Source: Pseudomonadota bacterium
Lineage (GTDB): Bacteria; Pseudomonadota; Gammaproteobacteria; Xanthomonadales; Xanthomonadaceae
Assembly: GCA_023391775.1 (NCBI GenBank)
Contig: JAEWAG010000165.1
Span: 1-12,284 of the forward strand
Direction: 5' to 3'
Length of the DNA stretch: 12,284 nt
Positions 1 to 4,809 of this stretch are shown one piece after another. The translations under genes were made by a program, and so were the position numbers. Within the stretch, counting starts at the first letter, position 1. Each line of letters starts with the position of its first letter. Under the pieces are notes generated by a model that worked only from the letters and a program-made list of their open reading frames with translations, was not told where the DNA came from and did no database searches.

Positions 1-349
1 TCTGGGGGTGGTGCCGCCGGCGGGGTCGGGGTAAGGGAGGAGATGACTACACTCTCCATGACGCAGTTTCCGCATCGAGCCTGCCGGGTGATTGTTGGTT
101 AGCACGGCGATTTGTACGAGAACGGCGCCGCGGCGATGTCGGTGCGGAACCGCAGGCACGGCTTTCGCTTTCGGTTTGATGCAGGCAATGGAACGCTGGG
201 TTGGCGCGTCACCAGTTGATCCGGGAAGGCCGGCGGAACACCTGTGCGGTTGTTCGCTGACAGCACCGCCGAAATGGGGTTCTGCGCGGCCTTACTCTGT
301 TCTTCCAAGCCCGACAGGCCGCTGACGGCAAATGAGCTTCGTGTTCGGC
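1..349. other. Left-edge region with no recognised gene
   Basis: I see no convincing gene in this stretch. Its short overlapping frames on both strands match no family I recognise. One weak possibility is the first codons of a minus-strand gene that starts at an ATG at 57-59 and leaves the window at the left edge. Its first residues would be MESVVISSLTPTPPAAPPP, but the upstream sequence has only a poor ribosome binding site and 19 codons are too few to judge. The region lies downstream of araC. Confidence 0.4.
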
Positions 350-367
350 GCGGGACACCTGTCCCGC
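350..367 (-). terminator. Hairpin just after the araC stop codon
   Basis: A perfect inverted repeat of 8 bp arms (GCGGGACA / TGTCCCGC) around a central CC begins one base beyond the araC stop codon, reading on the minus strand. The position fits a transcription end. No run of T follows, so it is not a textbook intrinsic terminator and may only protect the 3' end of the message. Confidence 0.45.
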
Positions 368-368
368 C

Positions 369-968
369 TCAGCTCGATGCACGGCGAAGCGCTGACGGGT
401 GCTGCGGCGGCCCGGCGGCGCGCCGTCGACGCCACGCAGAAGGACTGTCGCCAACGAAGCGACGGAACACCCGGGTCAGGTGCGCCTGGTCGTACATGCC
501 ACAGGCCAGCGAGATCTCGCACATCGAGTCCTCCGTGGTCAGCAGCAGCCGTTGCGCGAGTTGAACCCTCTGGCGGGTCACGTAGGTCATCGGCGCCACG
601 CCCAGGCTTTGCTTGAATGCACGCGAAAAATGGCTCGCGCTGAGACGGGTGAGGGCGGCCAGATCCTTTACCCGGATCGGGGATTCCAGGTTCGCCTCGA
701 TGTAGGCGACGGCCCGACGGACCTGCCAGTCGGCCAGCCCGCCCTGGGAAGAGGCGGGCGGGGCCGGTTCGGTTGCCGATCCCTCACGCAAAAGTTCGAG
801 TGCAAGCGAGACGCAGCTTCGCGCGAACTCAGGATCGGATTGGAGTGCGTCTGCGGCTTCGCTCAACAGCAGCGCGACGGCGGTCGGGTCCTGGCGGTCG
901 TCGGCTGGCCCACCGGACCGCGCGGTCGGGCAGGCTGCCTGGAGGCTTGGAGATGTTGAACCGGTCAT
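369..968 (-). CDS. AraC/XylS-family transcriptional regulator
   Basis: This 199-residue protein carries a complete C-terminal AraC-type DNA-binding domain at about residues 78-182. The first helix-turn-helix is around LAALTRLSASHFSRAFKQ (103-120). The second is around residues 147-171 and ends in the family-typical GMYDQAHLTRVFRR. The first 75 residues are short, Ala-rich and do not resemble the usual cupin-type ligand domain, so the signal it senses is unknown. I chose the ATG at 966-968; an upstream ATG at 1103 would add 45 low-complexity residues. No strong ribosome binding site precedes either start. The gene reads away from the repeat at 1074-1122, a likely control region. Similar regulators often sit next to aldehyde or alcohol dehydrogenase genes, and an aldehyde dehydrogenase remnant lies at 2431-3106. 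That link is inference. The family assignment is secure. Confidence 0.88.
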   Translation of the reverse strand: MTGSTSPSLQAACPTARSGGPADDRQDPTAVALLLSEAADALQSDPEFARSCVSLALELLREGSATEPAPPASSQGGLADWQVRRAVAYIEANLESPIRVKDLAALTRLSASHFSRAFKQSLGVAPMTYVTRQRVQLAQRLLLTTEDSMCEISLACGMYDQAHLTRVFRRFVGDSPSAWRRRRAAGPPQHPSALRRASS

Positions 969-1310
969 GGCGAGTCGTGTGTAGGGGACGATAGGCGCGC
1001 TCGACCAAAGGGGTGGTGGTTGCAAGCCTTGCTGTCGGCTCGCGGGTACGCGGAGGCCCAAGCGGCGTGACTGAGAGTTGCGCAGGTGGCGGAACGTTCG
1101 CATCGGTCAAAGTCCCTATGTCCCCACCCAACCACCACGCGATTGGCTAGGTGTCGGCCACGCTCGATGAGCGCCGACGAAGGTCGATCGACAGCGGAGA
1201 GCAGGGAGCCGGCCACACGGGAGCGCGTCCTGGCTACATCGGACGGACGGGGACAGGCCGGACGTGAGACCGCGCCGTGGCGGCGGAGCCGGGGAGGGCG
1301 TTGATCCCTC
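969..1310. other. Intergenic region upstream of araC
   Basis: These 342 bases lie between the start of araC and the end of the GPP34 gene, both on the minus strand. I see no gene here. The stretch contains copy A of the diverged repeat (1074-1122) and a small CGCTC-GAT-GAGCG hairpin near 1160. It must hold the araC promoter if that gene is expressed, but I cannot point to clear -35 and -10 boxes. Confidence 0.5.
1074..1122 (+). repeat. Copy A of a diverged direct repeat, possible operator
   Basis: This 49-bp stretch aligns with 2179-2228 in the same orientation. By hand count 39 positions are identical, with one single-base gap. The best conserved parts are AGAGT, TGGCGG, GTTCGC, TCGGTC, AAGTC and CCTATGTC. 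It lies about 105 bp upstream of the araC start codon. The conservation in otherwise unrelated non-coding surroundings suggests a protein-binding control element, perhaps of the AraC regulator itself. Confidence 0.6.
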
Positions 1311-1322
1311 CTACGAAGGAGG
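1307..1322 (-). other. Small hairpin overlapping the GPP34 stop codon
   Basis: CCTCCT and AGGAGG form a perfect 6-bp stem with an ACGA loop, spanning the TAG stop codon of the minus-strand GPP34 gene. No T tract follows. It could help end transcription, but in GC-rich DNA so short a stem may be chance. Confidence 0.25.
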
Positions 1323-1988
1323 CAAGAGGCTCGTGATAATCCGCATCATCGCGGCCGTAGTGGATGCGGCTGTTGGAGTCGCGCCTTCGGCGCCCGGGTA
1401 CCTGCGCACCAGTTCCTCGGCCCGCCGGTCGACGCGCGAGCTCCAGGGGACGTCCGGGTCGAGCTGATGGAGCGTGCCACTGACCCAGACCAGCCCTGCC
1501 AGCGCGACGACGCGGGGCGGGGGGCTGATTCCGCCCACGAGCACGGCGTGGAGCTCGTTGACAAGCCTGGACCTGCGCCCGCTCTCGCCGGCCTTGAGGG
1601 TAGTGGGGGTGAGCCGGCCGAGCGCCTTGCCGTTCTCCTCGCGGATTTCCCCTCGCGCAACCAGGCGCTCCAGAAGGGGCTGGCATAGCGTCGGGCCGAT
1701 CGCGTCGAGCATGGCTTCCACCGCGCGCGGCTGGTCAGCGGCAAAGTCCCAGGCCGAACGCAGAATGCAGTCCAGTGGCGCTCGCCGTTCGACGGCTTCA
1801 AGATGCGCGGATCCGTCCGGGGTGGCCGTGACCGCCAGGCGGGCATCCAATGCGAGTTCCGCCAGCACGGCCGCGCCAAGCACGTGGCTGAGGGTGTTCT
1901 CGCCGGCGGCGGCAACCATGCCGGAACCGGGCTGGAACAGCACGAGTAGAAGATCTTCCGCAAGGATGGGGACGCTGCTTTCTTTCAT
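1311..1988 (-). CDS. GPP34 (Golgi phosphoprotein 3-like) family protein
   Basis: The 225-residue product begins with the family-typical pattern PILAEDLLLVLFQPGSG (about 7-23), followed by the helical segment LGAAVLAELALDARLAV and a later hydrophobic segment VVALAGLVWVSGTLHQL. These features and the length fit the GPP34 domain. In eukaryotes this domain binds phosphatidylinositol 4-phosphate at the Golgi; in bacteria its role is not established. There is no signal peptide or membrane helix, so the protein is likely cytosolic or peripherally membrane-bound. I chose the ATG at 1986-1988 because a purine-rich GAGAGAAGAAG stretch precedes it; an ATG at 2030 would add 14 residues of basic, non-conserved sequence. 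The gene stands alone, with non-coding DNA on both sides. The family call rests on recalled sequence pattern, not on a search. Confidence 0.72.
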   Translation of the reverse strand: MKESSVPILAEDLLLVLFQPGSGMVAAAGENTLSHVLGAAVLAELALDARLAVTATPDGSAHLEAVERRAPLDCILRSAWDFAADQPRAVEAMLDAIGPTLCQPLLERLVARGEIREENGKALGRLTPTTLKAGESGRRSRLVNELHAVLVGGISPPPRVVALAGLVWVSGTLHQLDPDVPWSSRVDRRAEELVRRYPGAEGATPTAASTTAAMMRIITSLLPPS

Positions 1989-2097
1989 TGGCGGCTTCTT
2001 CTCTCGATATCTTGACCGCCCGACGGCCAAGCCGGGCCGGCCTGGGTGAGCAGGAGCCGGGGCACATACCCAATGCGTATCGTCCTACGGGCATGAC

Positions 2098-2112
2098 AGC
2101 AGGATTCCTGCT
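2098..2112. promoter_or_regulatory. Palindrome upstream of the GPP34 gene, possible operator
   Basis: AGCAGGA-T-TCCTGCT is a perfect inverted repeat of 7-bp arms around one base. It lies about 110 bp upstream of the GPP34 start codon on the minus strand and 67 bp before repeat copy B. The size suits a dimeric repressor site. There is no direct evidence of function. Confidence 0.3.
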
Positions 2113-2178
2113 TCGCCACTGCTTGCCTGGGACGGCACTTTCTACCTGACCGGCCTGGGCCGGTGATCGGGTGCCGTC

Positions 2179-2228
2179 AGAGTCTCGCCACTGGCGGGGT
2201 GTTCGCGTCGGTCGAAGTCACCTATGTC
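2179..2228 (+). repeat. Copy B of a diverged direct repeat, possible operator
   Basis: This 50-bp stretch is the partner of 1074-1122, with 39 identical positions and one extra A before CCTATGTC. It lies about 200 bp upstream of the first recognisable codon of the aldehyde dehydrogenase remnant and in the same orientation, as expected for the promoter region of that gene. Confidence 0.6.
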
Positions 2229-2430
2229 GTCGTCAGGCGTCACAGTCCTGGTACGCGAGGACCGGCGGGTGGCCGTCGGCCCGATTCGAACCCGAGATGT
2301 TCTAGCCGCACGCGTTGCCCATTCGGCACAAAGAGCGTGTGGCACTTGGTCGGATGCTGCCCTGATTGCGGCTGGACGGGGGCGCCGCAGACGGTGTATG
2401 GCGCCAACGCCGGGACGAACAGCGCCTTGT

Positions 2431-3106
2431 TTCGATGACGTTGACATTGAGCCCATGCTGCCCGTGCTCGAGAAGGCGTTGACAGTGTTCGCCGGCCAGT
2501 TCTGCATGACCGGTTCCCGGCTTCTCGTCCAGGACGCGGTCTACGACGCCGTTCGCGATGGACTGGCCGACCGGCTGCGCAACGTGCGCGTCGGACCCGC
2601 CTCCGATCCAGCAAGCGACATGGGACCCCTGATTGACGGCGAATGTCGCGCGTGTCGATGAGGTCGTCAGGCAGCCCTTGGCGCTTGGTGCGACAGCGGT
2701 GGTCCGAGGCGGGCCGTTGACCAGCGGGCATCTCGCGCAGGGTGCGTTCTTCGCGCCGGCCATGCTCGAGGTCACCGACAACAGCCTGGCCATCGTGCAG
2801 GAAGAGACGTTCGGCCCGGTCATCACCCTCCAGCGTTTCAGCGATGAAGCAGAAGCCATCGCGCTTGCCAATGACAGCGATTACGGATTGTCAGCCAGCG
2901 TCTGGACCCGCGACATCGACCGCGCCCTGCGCGTCGCAGGGGCGCTGGAGGCGGGCAGCGTCTTTGTAAATGACTGGGCGACGGTTTATGACGGCACGGA
3001 AGAGGGCGGGTTCAAGCAATCGGGCCTGGGCAGGCTCAACGGACATGCCGCGCCTGATGATTTCATCGAGTACAAGCACATCGCATTGAAGCCTGGCCTG
3101 GCTTGA
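2431..3106 (+). pseudogene. Aldehyde dehydrogenase, N-terminally truncated and frameshifted
   Basis: This is the C-terminal half of an NAD(P)-dependent aldehyde dehydrogenase, an enzyme that oxidises aldehydes to acids. The first piece (2431 to about 2640) reads FDDVDIEPMLPVLEKALTVF and includes the catalytic-cysteine motif GQFCMTGSRLLV (Cys codon 2503-2505), ending at MGPLID. The reading frame then shifts. The second piece (about 2645-3106) continues with NVARVDEVV, the conserved QEETFGPV motif, [15 protein letters not shown] and the C-terminal [15 protein letters not shown]. In relatives about two codons join LID and NVARVD; here four bases remain instead of six, so a 2-base deletion is the simplest cause. 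The N-terminal half, with most of the NAD-binding fold, is absent; intact members are about 480 residues. The protein cannot be functional as it stands. The repeat upstream and the araC gene may be remains of its control system. Confidence 0.85.
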
Positions 3107-3162
3107 CGTTCGGCTGCTGATCGCCATGCTGTCCCATCCCAAAGATGTTCACCGAGGCAGAC

Positions 3163-3468
3163 ATGACCGGGAAACCCGAAGTTCGGATCTCATACGAGGA
3201 TCAGGGCCACAAGGGGCGCTTCGTCGCCCGCATCGCCGGTGTTGATGGCGAGGGCGTGCTGACCATCTCGAAAGCCTCGGACGTGCTGGTGATTGCCGAC
3301 AGCACCTTCGCGCCCGACACACTCCGCGGCCAGGGCGCCGCCACGGCACTGGTCGCGGCGCTGATCGCGGATGCCCGCGCCAAGGGGTATCGCATCATTC
3401 CGCTTTGCCCCTACGTCAAAGCGCAGTCGCTGAAGCATCCTGAATGGGCTGATGTCATCCAGCAGTGA
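3163..3468 (+). CDS. Small GNAT-type N-acetyltransferase (YjdJ-like)
   Basis: The 101-residue protein belongs to the short GNAT class (Acetyltransf_CG type), like E. coli YjdJ. It has a beta-rich first half ending in LVIADSTFAPDTLRGQGAA. RGQGAA (about 55-60) is the acetyl-CoA pyrophosphate loop. It is followed by the helix TALVAALIADARAKG and the hallmark C-terminus RIIPLCPYVKAQSLKHPEWADVI (77-99). Length fits the class, usually 90-105 residues. The substrate is unknown. I chose the ATG at 3163 because GAGG lies 5 bases before it; an in-frame ATG at 3145 has no ribosome binding site. The gene follows the aldehyde dehydrogenase remnant by 56 bases in the same direction, but the two have no known shared task. 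The frame is intact and the motifs are complete, so it may be functional. Confidence 0.85.
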   Translation: MTGKPEVRISYEDQGHKGRFVARIAGVDGEGVLTISKASDVLVIADSTFAPDTLRGQGAATALVAALIADARAKGYRIIPLCPYVKAQSLKHPEWADVIQQ

Positions 3469-3809
3469 GGCTGCTCAGCTGCGCATACACCGTGATGCCG
3501 CGACCATCGAACCGGCACAGTCCAGCGCATGGGCCGAACCGCGACATAGAAAATACTTCGGGTAGTTGCGACATGCACTTGAAGTGCGGCGCCGCTCGGC
3601 GTGATCTTCTCCGCCGAGCAGGCCAATCAGCAGCCCAGCCGCTGTGAGTGCGCGCCGGAGGCATTCAGGCAGGACTGGCGGGCCAGGTAGGGTGGCCGGT
3701 GGTCGCTCGCGGTCAGATCCTGCGTGATGGCTGCGGGCGGCCAGGACTGCGTAGCAGGCGCCGAAGCAGGGCCAACAGCGCCCGGCCGGTGTCGATGGCT
3801 CCAAATCGT
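3469..3809. other. Region without a recognised gene before the dif-like site
   Basis: Open frames exist on both strands here, including one of 132 codons on the minus strand (3475-3873). Their products show no motif, signal peptide or family pattern I recognise, and they overlap one another. I treat this as non-coding or decayed DNA. Confidence 0.45.
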
Positions 3810-3837
3810 ATTTCGCATAATGCACATTATGTAAGTA
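3810..3837 (+). other. dif-like / Xer recombination site
   Basis: The site has the layout of a XerC/XerD recombination site: an 11-bp XerC-like arm ATTTCGCATAA, a 6-bp centre TGCACA, and an 11-bp XerD-like arm TTATGTAAGTA. The inner parts form the inverted repeat CATAATG-CA-CATTATG. Compared with the gammaproteobacterial dif pattern as I recall it (XerC arm ending CGCATAA, centre TGTATA, XerD arm TTATGTTAAAT), the XerC arm matches closely, the XerD arm matches at 7 of 11 positions, and the centre differs at two. In Xanthomonas, filamentous phages integrate at dif through such sites. This could be the chromosomal dif, a phage-type attachment site or a decayed copy. The weak XerD half argues for an att or relic site. 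Confidence 0.55.
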
Positions 3838-3838
3838 A

Positions 3839-4081
3839 ACGAGGGCTCCGCGGTGGAGCGTTGGTCCCGGCACCGAGGGCTCGCTTCCTAAGTGGCTGAT
3901 CTATCACGCGAATCTTGCGCCGCTGCTTCTGGTGTTCCGCTGGGTCGGCCTCCTTCTTGGGCTCCTTCAATTGAAGAGGCTCCCGCCGCGGCTGCCGCGA
4001 TGGCTGAGCGGCAAGGAGATCGGCATGGTGCTGGGCTGGCCGTCCGCGGGATTGATCGGATGCCGCCCGGGCCCGCGATAG
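3839..4081 (+). pseudogene. Open frame without start codon, possible membrane-protein remnant
   Basis: An open frame of 80 codons runs from a stop inside the dif-like site to a TAG at 4079-4081. It lacks a usable start codon: the first in-frame ATG comes only near the end, at about 4025. From about 3896 most codons end in G or C as in true genes of this genome. The product includes a hydrophobic stretch (LAPLLLVFRWVGLLLGLLQL) followed by a basic segment. It ends 4 bases before the convergent gene at 4086. I do not recognise the family. It may be the tail of a gene cut off at the dif-like site, or a chance frame. Confidence 0.3.
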
Positions 4082-4085
4082 CCTG

Positions 4086-4475
4086 TCAGGCCCGGCGCCG
4101 CCTCAGCGTCCAGATCTTCAGCATTTCTGTTCCCAGGATCAGCGAGACCAGCGTGACGGACGTCAGACCCTTGGCTGCGTACATGAGGAGAACCAGGGAC
4201 GGCTGCATGATCAGAGTGCAGCGCAATGGTGCCTGGGCCAATGCGATGTACCGGCCCGCGTTGCGCCCGCGCAGAAGCAGGTACGCGGACGCGGCAAGCG
4301 ACAGTCCGCCCACCGTGCCCACGGAAGCCATGACGATGGGCAACGGGCTGCCGTACAGCTCGGCGGTTTTGGCGGCCGTTGTCAGGTCATGTATCAGCGG
4401 AACCTGGGTGCGGCGGAGGTAGCCGGCGGCCAGGACGGCGATCAGAGCGATATCCATCCCGCCCCAGAACAGCAT
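4086..4475 (-). CDS. Small four-helix membrane protein of unknown function
   Basis: The predicted product of 129 residues has four hydrophobic segments: about 8-20, 46-68, 76-101 and 103-120. It ends in a basic tail (LRRRRA), which suggests an inner-membrane protein. A short linker YLRRTQVPLIHDL follows the first helix. I do not recognise a named family. The start is uncertain. The ATG at 4473-4475 is used here because coding character is clear from about that point. In-frame ATGs also exist at 4457 and 4583; the latter would add 36 residues rich in Gly, Ser and Arg with no good ribosome binding site. A strong GGGAGGA sequence near 4508 has no start codon at a suitable distance. The gene is divergent from the GH9 gene. 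Confidence 0.6.
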   Translation of the reverse strand: MLFWGGMDIALIAVLAAGYLRRTQVPLIHDLTTAAKTAELYGSPLPIVMASVGTVGGLSLAASAYLLLRGRNAGRYIALAQAPLRCTLIMQPSLVLLMYAAKGLTSVTLVSLILGTEMLKIWTLRRRRA

Positions 4476-4750
4476 CCAGTGCCTGAGTGTGGGCTTCCGG
4501 TCTGGTCCTCCCAATGTCGCGCTCCCCGACGCCAGTCCTTGCGATCCGCACCGACGATAGCCGCTATCGGCTGTGGCAGCCATGGATCGTATCGGCGGAC
4601 TGACCGGGCGCCTGTCCGTCCACCGGGACGCGGGCGCCTGGCAACGCCGGCCACCTGCCCGGCCGCTTACGGCTGATGCAGGCACGCGCCCCTCCCCTGC
4701 CGCCTGCACGCTGGCCTCGCCCCGCGGTTATCGCTACCTTCGCTGCTGGC

Positions 4751-4775
4751 TGCGCATTGGCGTACCGCATGCGCA
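4751..4775 (+). promoter_or_regulatory. Inverted repeat upstream of the GH9 gene, possible operator
   Basis: TGCGCAT and ATGCGCA form perfect 7-bp arms around an 11-bp spacer that itself contains a GTAC core. The element ends 34 bases before the GH9 start codon. Size and position fit a repressor operator or a leader hairpin. Clear -35 and -10 boxes could not be assigned. Confidence 0.35.
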
Positions 4776-4797
4776 ACTTCTTCGAACGGCTCCCGGG

Positions 4798-4806
4798 GAG
4801 GGGAAA
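4798..4806 (+). promoter_or_regulatory. Strong ribosome binding site deciding the GH9 start
   Basis: A GGAGGGGAAA-type Shine-Dalgarno stretch lies just before the ATG at 4810. Together with the signal peptide that begins at that ATG, it fixes the start and rules out the in-frame ATG at 4573. Confidence 0.7.
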
Positions 4807-4809
4807 CCA

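Larger units (their letters stand above)
1989..2430. other. Non-coding stretch between GPP34 gene and aldehyde dehydrogenase remnant
   Basis: I recognise no intact gene in these roughly 440 bases. They hold a near-perfect palindrome at 2098-2112, an ACCGGCC-TG-GGCCGGT inverted repeat at 2149-2164, and copy B of the repeat at 2179-2228. The last 35 bases or so, read in another frame (…GTNSALF), could be a further broken piece of the aldehyde dehydrogenase, but this is tentative. The GPP34 promoter should lie at the left end. Confidence 0.5.

Noticed and set aside
1..59. Possible minus-strand gene start running off the left edge
   Set aside because: Only 19 codons are visible with a weak ribosome binding site, too little to support a gene call.
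2270..2335. tRNA-like fragment on the minus strand (GGTTCGAATC motif)
   Set aside because: The T-loop-like string is present, but the flanking bases do not pair as a T stem and no acceptor or anticodon stem could be folded around it.
3475..3873. Minus-strand open frame of 132 codons
   Set aside because: No domain, signal peptide or ribosome binding site is visible, it covers the dif-like site, and overlapping frames on both strands are equally long.
3892..4422. Plus-strand open frame of 176 codons
   Set aside because: Most of it is antisense to the membrane-protein gene at 4086-4475, its codon pattern is poor, and another plus frame across 3896-4078 has better coding character.
4573..4809. 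Upstream in-frame ATG extending the GH9 protein by 79 residues
   Set aside because: The extension would bury the signal peptide, has no domain, and lacks the strong ribosome binding site found just before the ATG at 4810.
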